NCBI GenBank assembly: GCA_038045265.1 | Contig: JBBSYL010000023.1 | Coordinates: 1-18,556 of the forward strand | DNA: 18,556 nucleotides | Direction: 5' to 3' | Source of the DNA: SICV01 sp038045265 | Lineage (GTDB): Archaea > Nanobdellota > Nanobdellia > Pacearchaeales > GW2011-AR1 | Shown: one piece after another, positions 6,119 through 14,334 of the stretch | How the letters are laid out: every line of letters starts with the position of its first letter | Numbering within the stretch: position 1 is the first letter of the stretch | Notes under the pieces: generated by a model | What the model was told of the DNA's origin: nothing | What the model saw: the letters and a program-made list of their open reading frames with translations, nothing else | The model's database searches: none | Program-made: the position numbers and the translations under genes

Positions 6119-7090
6119 ATGCCAGAGTCAGTTTTAATAACGGGGGGAGCAGGCTATTTAGGTTCTGTCCTGACAGATCGCTTCTTATCTCGGGGACATA
6201 AAGTAACAGTTGTAGATAGTCTAGTGTGGAATCAGAACTCGCCTCTCTTCTTTCTTGCTAGAGAAGGATACTCCTTTATTCATGGAGATGCGCGGGATAA
6301 AAATTTATTAAAGAAGCTTGTTGATTCTCATGATGTTCTCATACCTTTAGCTGCTCTTGTGGGGGCACCTCTGTGCGAAAATAGCCCAAGAGAAGCAGAG
6401 GAAATTAATACTGGTGCGATAGCGCTGATTGATGGACTAAGGAGTCCTGGCCAAAAGTTAGTCTTTCCAAATACAAACTCAGGTTATGGAACAAAATCAG
6501 GGGATAGTTTTTGTACTGAAGAAACCCCCCTAGAACCAATATCCTGCTATGGTAGAACAAAAGTAGAAGCAGAGCGTATCTTATTGGGCTCAAGAAAACC
6601 CACACTTACACTAAGACTTGCAACTGTTTTTGGACCCTCGCCAAGAATGAGGACAGACCTTCTTGTCAATGATTTAGTCTACAGAGCTCTTTCAGAGAAA
6701 AAGCTTGTCATTTTTGAAGGCCATTTTAAAAGAAACTTTATTCACATAAGAGATGTAGCGGATGCATTTCTTTATGCTATTTCAAACTTTGATAATATGA
6801 GACTTGGGGGAAAAAATCAGGCTTATAATGCTGGTTTGGACGAAGCAAATATATCAAAAGCGGAACTTGCTTATAAAATAAGGGAACATATTCCAGGACT
6901 ATTTGTGGAACAGGATGAATTTGCACAGGATCCTGACAAGAGAAATTATATGGTATCTAATGAAAAACTTTCTAAGGTGGGATTCTCGGCAAGATTTACT
7001 CTTGATCAAGGAATAAGGGAGCTGATAGATTACTATAATGTTTTGCTACATCTAAATATCAAAGAGCCTGTGAGACTAAAAAATGTCTAA
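6119..7090 (+). CDS. NAD-dependent nucleotide-sugar epimerase/oxidase (extended SDR)
   Basis: A 323-residue extended short-chain dehydrogenase/reductase. The NAD-binding GGAGYLG is at 9-15, an acidic Asp33 follows beta2 (so NAD rather than NADP is likely), the active-site YxxxK is Tyr144/Lys148, and a Ser/Thr-rich catalytic segment (NTNSGYG) is at 118-124. The family includes epimerases, 4,6-dehydratases and 4-oxidases of nucleotide sugars. The adjacent HddC/HddA fusion and Fcl-like gene resemble the Campylobacter jejuni capsule heptose set, where Cj1427 oxidises C4 of GDP-heptose. That makes a GDP-heptose substrate plausible but not shown. The stop overlaps the next gene by 8 bases. A TATA box 25 bases upstream supports the start and a leaderless mRNA. 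Confidence 0.85.
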   Translation: MPESVLITGGAGYLGSVLTDRFLSRGHKVTVVDSLVWNQNSPLFFLAREGYSFIHGDARDKNLLKKLVDSHDVLIPLAALVGAPLCENSPREAEEINTGAIALIDGLRSPGQKLVFPNTNSGYGTKSGDSFCTEETPLEPISCYGRTKVEAERILLGSRKPTLTLRLATVFGPSPRMRTDLLVNDLVYRALSEKKLVIFEGHFKRNFIHIRDVADAFLYAISNFDNMRLGGKNQAYNAGLDEANISKAELAYKIREHIPGLFVEQDEFAQDPDKRNYMVSNEKLSKVGFSARFTLDQGIRELIDYYNVLLHLNIKEPVRLKNV

Positions 7091-9122
7091 AGCTCTTATT
7101 TTATGCGGAGGTCTCGGAACAAGACTAAAGGAAACAGTAAGTGATTTGCCTAAATCTATGGCTCCTGTCGCAGGAAGACCTTTTCTTGAATATCAGATAA
7201 AATTTCTCAAAGCACAGGGAATAACAGATATAATTTTATGTGTATCTCATATGTCTGAAAAAATAAAATCCTACTTCGGTTCAGGAATAAGACTCGGCGT
7301 TGATATAACATATTCTGAAGAGCAGACGCCTCTCGGAACGGCGGGTGCAATAAAAAACGCAGAAAATTATCTTGATGATACATTCATTGTTTTAAATGGA
7401 GACTCTTATTCCCAAATAAATATTTTAGATTTGATAGAATTTCACAAAATGAAGAGGGCACTTTGCACCCTTTCCTTAGCAGAATCTCTTGAAGCCCAGT
7501 TTTATGGAAGTGCTGTTATGGATGGAAATAAAATAGTAGGATTCTCTGAAAAAAGCACAAATCCTAAAGCAGAGTTGGTAAGCAGGGGCATTTATGTAAT
7601 GGAGCCCGCAATGCTTGACCATATTCCCAAGGACAAAAAATCTTCTCTTGAAAATGAAATTTTCCCTTCTCTTGTTGAGAAAAGCATGCTTAATGGTATC
7701 CTGCTAAAGGGCTATTTTGCAGACATAGGGAGGCCAGAATCATATAAAGCATTTAAAGAAAAAGTTTTGACTACTCTTGCTCTCGGGCAGAATAATACGA
7801 TAAAAGATGCTTTGAAAATAATTCATGGGGGAGAGATAAATCTCATAATGATTTTAGATAATGAAAGAAAATTAGCAGGAGTTCTAACTGACAGAATAAT
7901 AAAATCTTTTCTTCTTTCTGGAGGAAACATGGCTGATCCTGTAAGCAGGGCAATGAGATTCCCTTCAAGAATAGCAAAGTCAACAGACTCAAAAGATTCA
8001 ATAAATGAAATACTCTTGAGCGGAGTGAACAGTCTCCCTATACTTGATGAACTTGGAAGAGTAGTTGATGTCCAGTTCAGGCAGGAAAGCTTCGAAGACA
8101 TAAAGTTCCCAGTTCTCCGCGGAAAAGCTCCATTGAGAATCAGTTTCTCTGGAGGAGGAACAGATATTCCCTATTTTTTTGAGAAATACGGGGGATCAGT
8201 GATAAGTGTTACAATAAATAAATACTGTTATGCTACAATTGTTAAAAGGGCGGATAAAAAAATAATTATTGATTCTGACTTGACAAGTAGAAAAGATGTG
8301 GTGGTAAGCTCAATAAAGGACATAACTTATGACGGAAATTTCGATATAATTAAGGCTATTATAAAAATATTAAAACCTAATTTCGGGTTTGAATTGTACA
8401 TTCATAACGACATCCCTCCAGGAAGAGGATTGGGCTCTTCAGCAAGTTTGTCCTCACTTGTTATTAGGATGCTTAGTAATTTGATGTCAAGAAATTACAC
8501 AGACTATGAAATTGCGGAACTTGCTTACAAAGTTGAGAGAGAAGAATTAGGAATAAAAGGGGGCTGGCAGGATCAGTACGCAACAGTAACAGGAGGATTT
8601 AATTTTATGGACTTCAGTAAGGAAAAAACTATTATTTATCCTTTAAGACTGAAAGAGCATGTAATAAATGAATTAGACAGCAGACTTTTGCTTTGTTACG
8701 TCGGCAAATCTCATAATTCTGGAGAAGTTCATGAGAGCCAGGAAAAATCTTTTACGGAAAATGAGGAAGAAAAGTCAAAAAGCCTTCAAAATATAAAGGA
8801 GATCGCAATCAAGATGAGGGACTCTTTACTTATGGACAAATTAGAAGATTTTGGAGAACTTCTTCACACTTCTTGGGAAATAAAAAACAGTCTATCTGAT
8901 AAAATATCAAATTCTAGAATAAATGAGCTTTACAATATAGGGATTAAGAATGGTGCGCAGGGCGGAAAACTTCTCGGTGCAGGAAATGGAGGGTACATAC
9001 TATTCTTTTACGATCCAAAAATGAGAAACAAACTGAAAAAATCTCTAGAGGAATGCGGAGCGGAAATTACGGATTTCAGTTTTGAATTTGAAGGCATCAA
9101 AATTTGGGAATCGAAGGTTTAA
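7083..9122 (+). CDS. HddC-CBS-HddA fusion: heptose-1-P guanylyltransferase and heptose-7-P kinase
   Basis: A 679-residue three-part enzyme. Residues 1-230 are a sugar-nucleotidyltransferase with CGGLGTRL at 8-15, the PKSMAPVAGRPF segment at 23-34 and metal-binding NGD at 105-107, as in HddC. Residues about 235-335 look like a CBS-type pair (LAGVLTD near 264-270; VNSLPILDELGRVVDV near 315-330). Residues about 345-679 are a GHMP kinase with APLRISFSGGGTD at 349-361, ATP-loop PPGRGLGSSAS at 445-455 and LLGAGNGGY at 630-638, closest in pattern to D-glycero-D-manno-heptose 7-phosphate kinase HddA. The two activities flank the GmhB step of GDP-heptose synthesis. They are separate proteins in the well-known systems. 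The middle CBS region could bind a nucleotide and regulate the enzyme. GHMP substrate choice (heptose versus fucose or other) cannot be settled by eye. Confidence 0.85.
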   Translation: MSKALILCGGLGTRLKETVSDLPKSMAPVAGRPFLEYQIKFLKAQGITDIILCVSHMSEKIKSYFGSGIRLGVDITYSEEQTPLGTAGAIKNAENYLDDTFIVLNGDSYSQINILDLIEFHKMKRALCTLSLAESLEAQFYGSAVMDGNKIVGFSEKSTNPKAELVSRGIYVMEPAMLDHIPKDKKSSLENEIFPSLVEKSMLNGILLKGYFADIGRPESYKAFKEKVLTTLALGQNNTIKDALKIIHGGEINLIMILDNERKLAGVLTDRIIKSFLLSGGNMADPVSRAMRFPSRIAKSTDSKDSINEILLSGVNSLPILDELGRVVDVQFRQESFEDIKFPVLRGKAPLRISFSGGGTDIPYFFEKYGGSVISVTINKYCYATIVKRADKKIIIDSDLTSRKDVVVSSIKDITYDGNFDIIKAIIKILKPNFGFELYIHNDIPPGRGLGSSASLSSLVIRMLSNLMSRNYTDYEIAELAYKVEREELGIKGGWQDQYATVTGGFNFMDFSKEKTIIYPLRLKEHVINELDSRLLLCYVGKSHNSGEVHESQEKSFTENEEEKSKSLQNIKEIAIKMRDSLLMDKLEDFGELLHTSWEIKNSLSDKISNSRINELYNIGIKNGAQGGKLLGAGNGGYILFFYDPKMRNKLKKSLEECGAEITDFSFEFEGIKIWESKV

Positions 9123-9147
9123 GCAATAGAAAACAATTTAAATGGAC

Positions 9148-9154
9148 TTTATAT
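9148..9154 (+). promoter_or_regulatory. Possible TATA box for Fcl-like gene
   Basis: TTTATAT is centred about 21 bases before the ATG at 9172 in a 49-base gap. Spacing is slightly short, so read-through from the upstream operon is also possible. Confidence 0.3.
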
Positions 9155-9171
9155 CAATTTTTATATAAAAT

Positions 9172-10104
9172 ATGGAAAAAAATTCAAAAATTTTCGTTGC
9201 AGGACACAGAGGACTAGCTGGGTCAGCAATCTGCCGAGCACTTGCAAGAAGAGGACACACAAATTTAGTTGCTCGAACTTCAACAGAGCTGGACTTGAGA
9301 GATCAAGGCGCAGTAAGAGATTTTATGGAAGGAGAGAAGCCAGAATATGTTTTTGTTGCAGCAGCAAGAGTTGGAGGACTACATGCAAACAATATACGCA
9401 GAGCAGAATTCATTTACGACAATTTAGCTATACAAAATAATGTTATTCATTTTGCTTGGAAAAATGGGGTTAAAAAGTTGCTTTTTTTAGGAACAAATTG
9501 TATGTATCCTAGAGAATGTTCTCAGCCGATGAAAGAGGAATTTTTATTCACAGGAGTTCTTGAGCCGACAAATCAGCCTTATGCAGTTGCTAAGTTAGCT
9601 GGAATGGAGATGTGCAACGCATATAATAGGCAATATGATGCCAATTTTATCTGTGCAATTCCGGCAAGCTTATACGGTCCAAATGACGACTACTCTTCAG
9701 CAAGCTCCCATATGATTCCTAAACTGATAAGAAGATGTCATCAAGCCAAGCTGATGGGCGAGGAAAGAGTAGTTCTTGAAGGTAGCACAAATAGAATGCG
9801 CGAAATGCTCTATGCAGATGACATGGCGGAAGGGTGTTTATTTCTAATGGAAAACTATAATTCTCCAGTACCGATTAATGTGGGGGCAGGTGTAGATCAT
9901 TCCATCTTTGATTTGGCCGAAGCAGTCAGGAATGCTGTTGGATTTAGAGGAAGAATAGAGTTTGATGCAACGCATCCTGATGGTATGCCAAGAAAATTTT
10001 TAGATAGTGGCAAAATATATGCATTGGGCTGGCATCCAAGAATAAGCTTAGCAGAAGGTTTGAGAATTGCTTATGAAGATTTTTTGAAGGAACAGAAAAA
10101 ATAA
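9172..10104 (+). CDS. GDP-L-fucose synthase-like epimerase/reductase
   Basis: A 310-residue extended SDR closely patterned on GDP-L-fucose synthase (Fcl/WcaG), which epimerises and reduces GDP-4-keto-6-deoxymannose with NADPH. GHRGLAG at 11-17 binds the cofactor. Thr108, Cys110, Tyr137, Lys141 and His180 line up with E. coli Ser107, Cys109, Tyr136, Lys140 and His179, so the catalytic set is intact with Thr for Ser. The EPTNQPYAVAK segment and SSHMIPKLIRR match the family well. The neighbouring heptose genes suggest it acts on a GDP-4-keto-heptose, as the Campylobacter WcaG-type enzymes do. Ordinary GDP-fucose synthesis remains possible, but no GDP-mannose 4,6-dehydratase is recognisable in the window. 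It converges with the Nudix gene across a hairpin-rich gap. Confidence 0.88.
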   Translation: MEKNSKIFVAGHRGLAGSAICRALARRGHTNLVARTSTELDLRDQGAVRDFMEGEKPEYVFVAAARVGGLHANNIRRAEFIYDNLAIQNNVIHFAWKNGVKKLLFLGTNCMYPRECSQPMKEEFLFTGVLEPTNQPYAVAKLAGMEMCNAYNRQYDANFICAIPASLYGPNDDYSSASSHMIPKLIRRCHQAKLMGEERVVLEGSTNRMREMLYADDMAEGCLFLMENYNSPVPINVGAGVDHSIFDLAEAVRNAVGFRGRIEFDATHPDGMPRKFLDSGKIYALGWHPRISLAEGLRIAYEDFLKEQKK

Positions 10105-10115
10105 AAGACATCTAT

Positions 10116-10158
10116 AGAGAATTGTGTACAAAATTAATACAGATTAACTCAATTCTCT
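10116..10158 (+). repeat. Inverted repeat, 9-bp arms, 25-base loop
   Basis: AGAGAATTG (10116-10124) pairs with CAATTCTCT (10150-10158). It lies between the convergent Fcl-like and Nudix genes and abuts a second hairpin. Its loop sequence resembles the loop of the neighbour. It may act as a processing or termination structure for both transcripts. Confidence 0.5.
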
Positions 10159-10206
10159 TATGGATAATTGCCAAAACTACATACTAATCAATGTAATTAT
10201 CCATAA
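10158..10206 (+). repeat. Inverted repeat, 12-bp arms, 25-base loop
   Basis: TTATGGATAATT (10158-10169) pairs perfectly with AATTATCCATAA (10195-10206). It begins on the last base of the preceding hairpin. Both have 25-base loops beginning with a C-A-A-A-A word, so they look like two versions of one unit with different arms. Confidence 0.55.
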
Positions 10207-10229
10207 TTAGAAACAGCAAGAACAAATTC

Positions 10230-11273
10230 TCAGCCACTCTGATTTACCAGTCTTTTAGGAATAAGACTGCGTCTTTCAAGACGACTTTTTTCTTTCCAAA
10301 GCTCTATTTCTTTCCATTTCCCTGCATAGCCTTTCACACCTAGATAATCAAGAGCTCTTGTGAGAAGATTATCTGGAGCCCAGACATGCGGATGATTGAC
10401 TTTAACGCAATCTGGGCCAAGATAAGGAGGAGAATAAAGAGGAGTATGAAAATTAGGTTTCCCTCTAGAAATATTTGCTTGATAAACTTCTGGATTGTCC
10501 AAAACATCTCCGAACATTCTACCGTTAAGATCTGATAAAGGTATAATGTAAGATTCTCTATTAAAATGAATAAACTTTCCATCTTTTTTCATTCCTTCTG
10601 CATCGAGAGGAACAGCTTCTCTTGAAGAGAAAGGAAGAAGCCTAACACAACTAAGATTCATTGCTGTTTGAGTTTCATAAAGAAAATCAATTAAACCATT
10701 CGCAGTAAAAAGATTTCTGCCAGAATCATCATAGACTTCAAGTGTATCTTGTCCACGTAGAGTCTGAAAGTCGCACGCAACCAATTCAAGTTCAAGACCA
10801 AGATTTTTTGCTGTTTTTTTAGCGAGTTCCAAACCATCTCTTGGAGCAAGGATTTTTTGAGGAGAACTTCTTGTTATAAACAAGCACTCTTCCACACTCT
10901 CTCTCAATCCTACCGCATATAATTCTTCAGCACTTGCAACTTTTCCTGCTTTATCTGGAAAGCCCGAGCATACTCCATGCAGAAGAGGATGAGTTGGTGC
11001 ATGCCTGTCTCTTCTATGACAAACTATTTTTCCATCATTGAAAAGGTATAGTGCACCCCCTCCTATTGAATTAAGGGGAAATTCTTTACTTGCCAATTCG
11101 CTACAGCCATTACCGATAAGATTTGTAAATGTAGAAACTCCAAACTCCAAGCTCTCTCCAAGTCTTTTATCAGAATATACTGGGTTAGCAGGATAGTAAA
11201 CTCTAACAAGCAATCCTTTACTAGTCACTTCTGCATCTGCTTTTTCAATCCTAAAGTGGCAAATATCTCCCAT
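10230..11273 (-). CDS. Nudix-box protein, large and atypical
   Basis: A 347-residue protein with a recognisable Nudix box: Gly110, Glu116, Arg124-Glu125 and Glu128-Glu129 fit G-x5-E-x7-RE-x-x-EE, the motif that binds the metal for cleaving nucleoside diphosphate linkages. The hydrophobic residue expected after RE is Ser, and the final Gly position is Leu, so the box is slightly degenerate. It is about twice the size of a simple Nudix enzyme. The N-terminal 95 residues and the C-terminal 180 residues (with a VNHPHVWAPDNLL segment near 300) match nothing I know. It starts 2 bases after the stop of the DegT-fold gene, so the two form an operon. A role in hydrolysing or sensing a nucleotide sugar is plausible. 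Confidence 0.65.
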   Translation of the reverse strand: MGDICHFRIEKADAEVTSKGLLVRVYYPANPVYSDKRLGESLEFGVSTFTNLIGNGCSELASKEFPLNSIGGGALYLFNDGKIVCHRRDRHAPTHPLLHGVCSGFPDKAGKVASAEELYAVGLRESVEECLFITRSSPQKILAPRDGLELAKKTAKNLGLELELVACDFQTLRGQDTLEVYDDSGRNLFTANGLIDFLYETQTAMNLSCVRLLPFSSREAVPLDAEGMKKDGKFIHFNRESYIIPLSDLNGRMFGDVLDNPEVYQANISRGKPNFHTPLYSPPYLGPDCVKVNHPHVWAPDNLLTRALDYLGVKGYAGKWKEIELWKEKSRLERRSLIPKRLVNQSG

Positions 11274-11275
11274 AT

Positions 11276-12466
11276 TTATTTTTTATGCTTAGAGAAAAAT
11301 TCATGTAAAACTTCAGAAGCTTTTCTCAGCTGTTCTCCTTCAGTGTATTGATGAAGACCAAAATGTATTCCATTAGTTCCTACATACTCTGCTTCTGGAA
11401 ATTCTCCTATTTTATGTCCCATGAATTCAAAAGCCTTATGCTGTGTAGGCATCGCTCCCCAGTTTCTTTTCGCTCTTATATTAAGGGTGGGGTTGCTGTT
11501 CATAAAATCATGTAACTCTTTCGCATCGTATTGTGCAGGATCTTTAATAGTTACAGTATAAGCATGAGGGCAAATGACTTCATCCTGCCTTTCTGTGTTC
11601 ATGTGAGCAAAATCTCTCAAGTCCTTAGTTGCCTCCATCATCCAGTATATATTTTTCTTGCGGATATTGAAAGTGTCCCAGAAGGTTTCTAAAGCAGCCC
11701 TACCTACCGCCGCCTCTAAATCGTGCATCTTGTAATTGCCCCCAAGTCTTACATGATCAAAATACATAGAACCTGGTTTTCTCCCGTGATTTCTCAGAGA
11801 AGTAGCCACCTCTGCAATTTTGTCATTATCTGTGGATATCATCCCGCCCTCCACAGAGCAGATTAGGTGTGCTATGTAACTGCTGAACGTTGCGACATCG
11901 CCCCATCTGCCGACGTATTTTCCTTGATAAGTTGCACCATGTGCTTCACAAGTATCTTCAATTACATACAAACCATGTCTGTGTGCAATATCCATTATTT
12001 TATCCATCTCGCATGGCTTCCCCATCAAATGAACAGCCATTATGCCTCTTGTTCTGGGGGTAATTGCCTGCTCTATTTTCTTAGGATTAATGTTAAGTGT
12101 CTCCCTTTCTATATCCACAAACACCGGCTTAAATCCTGCTTCTATAATAGATTGACCTGATGCTATAAAGGAAAGAGCAGGAACAATAATCTCATTGTCG
12201 GCCAGATTCAAACTTCTCTTTGCTTGAGGATGAATGTCAAATAAAGTTTTGCATGCTACTATGTCAGCACTCGTTCCGCTACTGACTGCTACGCTATGCT
12301 TATATCCAAATATCTCGCCCCACTCTTTTTCATATGCTTCAACTTCGGGACCTGCAGCAATAACATATCTTCTTTCCAATACTCTAGCAACATTTCCCTT
12401 CGCAGATTCATTGAATCTTAGCTCTCCAAAGTATAATGTACTATCTTCGTCAGCAAGGGATTTCAT
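11276..12466 (-). CDS. DegT/DnrJ/EryC1-fold PLP enzyme with His at the Lys position (3-dehydratase-like)
   Basis: A 396-residue type I PLP enzyme of the sugar aminotransferase family. SSGTSAD at 62-68 binds the phosphate, EDTCEAHGA at 170-178 supplies the Asp171 that contacts the pyridine nitrogen, and the EGGM loop is at 206-209. Where aminotransferases have the Schiff-base Lys (pattern FSFxxxKxxxxGEGG), this protein has His200 in the segment TFSSYIAHLICSVEGG. His at this site is the hallmark of PMP-dependent 3-dehydratases such as ColD (GDP-4-keto-6-deoxymannose) and RfbH/DdhC, which remove the C3 hydroxyl instead of adding an amino group. I therefore favour a deoxy-sugar role. It is first in an operon with the Nudix-box gene and has a TATA box 26 bases before the start. 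Confidence 0.8.
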   Translation of the reverse strand: MKSLADEDSTLYFGELRFNESAKGNVARVLERRYVIAAGPEVEAYEKEWGEIFGYKHSVAVSSGTSADIVACKTLFDIHPQAKRSLNLADNEIIVPALSFIASGQSIIEAGFKPVFVDIERETLNINPKKIEQAITPRTRGIMAVHLMGKPCEMDKIMDIAHRHGLYVIEDTCEAHGATYQGKYVGRWGDVATFSSYIAHLICSVEGGMISTDNDKIAEVATSLRNHGRKPGSMYFDHVRLGGNYKMHDLEAAVGRAALETFWDTFNIRKKNIYWMMEATKDLRDFAHMNTERQDEVICPHAYTVTIKDPAQYDAKELHDFMNSNPTLNIRAKRNWGAMPTQHKAFEFMGHKIGEFPEAEYVGTNGIHFGLHQYTEGEQLRKASEVLHEFFSKHKK

Positions 12467-12487
12467 AAAAGAGTTCCACTTTGACTA

Positions 12488-12497
12488 TTTATAAATA
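12488..12497 (-). promoter_or_regulatory. TATA box for DegT-fold/Nudix operon
   Basis: The minus strand reads TATTTATAAA, centred about 26 bases before the ATG at 12466. A copy of the 44-bp repeat lies 15-60 bases further upstream. Confidence 0.6.
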
Positions 12498-12511
12498 TTA
12501 TTATGCTTGGC

Positions 12512-12554
12512 AAGAGCTTAGCTTTCTAAATTTCCATAGATAAAATATCAATAT
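12512..12554 (-). repeat. 44-bp repeat, copy 2
   Basis: On the minus strand this 43-base segment matches 5900-5943 with three mismatches and one gap; 12512-12530 is the identical 19-base core. It points toward the DegT-fold gene and ends just before its TATA box. Its function is unknown. The rest of the 12555-12656 gap shows nothing I can name. Confidence 0.6.
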
Positions 12555-12656
12555 ATATTTTAACAGACTAAATGACTGCAATAATTATCTCGCAAATATA
12601 ATCTCTTTCTTTTCTTTACATTTTACCCCATAATTTTGAGTGGATGCTATGCTTGT

Positions 12657-14246
12657 TTATTGAGGTCTTTCGAGCAATTTTCTTTTCGGAGTAATTGCAT
12701 TCATTTCCTTGAATTTTCTTGCAGTGTTACCTCCAAATTGTTTGGCAACCCTTTCTAGATATACAGGGTCACTGAAATATTTTACCATTGCTTTATCTCT
12801 GTAAGACAGAACTTGTTCAGGCAGTAAATGGGCTGTAGGAAGATTTAAAGTATTATACCCGTGCTGTGAATATCCTATCCATCCCGGACCACCTTTTTCT
12901 TTATCTTCTGGTAGTAAGGGTCTAGAAGCATCCCAATTTTGCGGAAGAGGATATTTTCCTGCAGACGCCATTCTGTGCAATCCCGAACCAGGATATGCCA
13001 TTGCACAATAAAAGTTAGGTCTCTCACAAGCCAGCCCTACAGCCAGGTCATATGTTTGTTGCATTGTTTGAGCATCATCATCAGGTAGGCCGAAAATATA
13101 ATTCCCAACTATATAGATACCGTTATTTTGAATTGCTTTGACCACTCTTACCATATCGGTTTCTCCAAATCGGCCCTTGTCAACGCCCTCTCTTACATGT
13201 TTGCTTCCAGATTCTATTCCTAGAGCAAGCCAGTTAAATCCAGCACTTTTCAAAAGTGCTAAATTGCCTTCCTTTACAGTATCTACACGAGCATAAGCCC
13301 AGGTGTTGAGAGAACTTCCTAAATTGCGTGCAATTATTTCTTGAGCTATTGCAGTGTAATGTCTTTGATCAAACACAAACATTTCATCAATTATTTTGAG
13401 ATTTAATCTTTTTTTTGGTGTGGCTCCATGCAATCTGACAACTTCTTCAATTTCATCTACAACTATTTTAGGATCTCTGGTTCTTATTCTATTTTTTGCT
13501 AGTCCTCCGTCGTTGAATGGAGCATTGATGCAACAGAAATCACAGCTGAATGGACAGCCAAAGCTTGTGTACAGCGACATGTAAGGTTGTCTCTGATCTA
13601 AATTTTCCAAGCAGTGCCAGTCGTGTGCACGATAATCTTTAATCGGTAAAAGATCCCAAGCTGCTTTTTTGAATGTTTCATTAAATTCTGCAGGCTCAAG
13701 CAATTTTGCATGGAGACCTTCTACAACTAGACCCTCCTTAATATACCAAAGTCCGGGAATCTTATCTCTTTCCACTCCCTGTAAAAGTCCCAATGTAGTG
13801 TGAAATCCATCTCCTCTTCCGACATAATCTCCAGAACCTTCCAAAAGAGTTTTCTGTGGCAAAGCAGCAGGATGCGTTCCAGTGAGAAGAACCTTATGAT
13901 TAACATCTAATTCTTTTAATGTCTGGTTGAAATCTGTAACCCAATCCATGAGTTGCGAAGATGCTGAAGGATGATTACCGTGCACCTCAATCTGCACAAG
14001 CTGTGGATTTGTTTCGTGAGCTATTGTTGCACTTTTTTTTGCAGATAAACCAAGAACGTTGGACTCCAAAATTTCCACAGAATGCCCTCTATTTCTTACA
14101 AATTCAGCAGTCAGTGCTGCCCGATAAGGTGGCTCTAGGGCAGGATAATCCATTGCTTCTTGAGCTTTCTGATATACATTTGTAAAAGAGGGATGAACCA
14201 AAAGCAATTCAGGACCTTTTCTGTTCTTTACTAAGGGAGAGGTCAT
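12657..14246 (-). CDS. B12-binding-type radical SAM protein
   Basis: A radical SAM enzyme of 529 residues from the favoured start. Counting from the earlier ATG at 14258, an N-terminal Rossmann-like cobalamin-binding-type domain covers about 16-170, and the CxxxCxxC cluster motif is Cys235/Cys239/Cys242. Following segments (EMFVFDQ near 295, ALGIESGS near 345, IVGNYIFGLPDD near 385) match the radical SAM barrel. Such enzymes often methylate unactivated carbon or phosphorus; others rearrange or dehydrogenate. The classic DxHxxG cobalamin motif is not visible, so bound B12 is uncertain. The TATA-like box is 26 bases before 14246 but only 14 before 14258, which favours the shorter start. The setting among nucleotide-sugar genes suggests sugar C-methylation or similar. 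It has its own promoter. Confidence 0.85.
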   Translation of the reverse strand: MTSPLVKNRKGPELLLVHPSFTNVYQKAQEAMDYPALEPPYRAALTAEFVRNRGHSVEILESNVLGLSAKKSATIAHETNPQLVQIEVHGNHPSASSQLMDWVTDFNQTLKELDVNHKVLLTGTHPAALPQKTLLEGSGDYVGRGDGFHTTLGLLQGVERDKIPGLWYIKEGLVVEGLHAKLLEPAEFNETFKKAAWDLLPIKDYRAHDWHCLENLDQRQPYMSLYTSFGCPFSCDFCCINAPFNDGGLAKNRIRTRDPKIVVDEIEEVVRLHGATPKKRLNLKIIDEMFVFDQRHYTAIAQEIIARNLGSSLNTWAYARVDTVKEGNLALLKSAGFNWLALGIESGSKHVREGVDKGRFGETDMVRVVKAIQNNGIYIVGNYIFGLPDDDAQTMQQTYDLAVGLACERPNFYCAMAYPGSGLHRMASAGKYPLPQNWDASRPLLPEDKEKGGPGWIGYSQHGYNTLNLPTAHLLPEQVLSYRDKAMVKYFSDPVYLERVAKQFGGNTARKFKEMNAITPKRKLLERPQ

Positions 14247-14267
14247 CTTTTTGAGCATATCTTTTCC

Positions 14268-14276
14268 TATTTAAAG
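14268..14276 (-). promoter_or_regulatory. TATA box for radical SAM gene
   Basis: The minus strand reads CTTTAAATA. It is centred 26 bases before the internal ATG at 14246 and 14 before the ATG at 14258, so it helps choose the start. Confidence 0.5.
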
Positions 14277-14334
14277 TTTGCTATATTGATAGGAAATGTT
14301 AACGGGATACTACACGATTTTTAGCAAATTAACT

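Noticed and set aside
11276..12466. Simple annotation as a sugar aminotransferase
   Set aside because: The Schiff-base Lys is replaced by His200, so transamination in the usual way is not expected.
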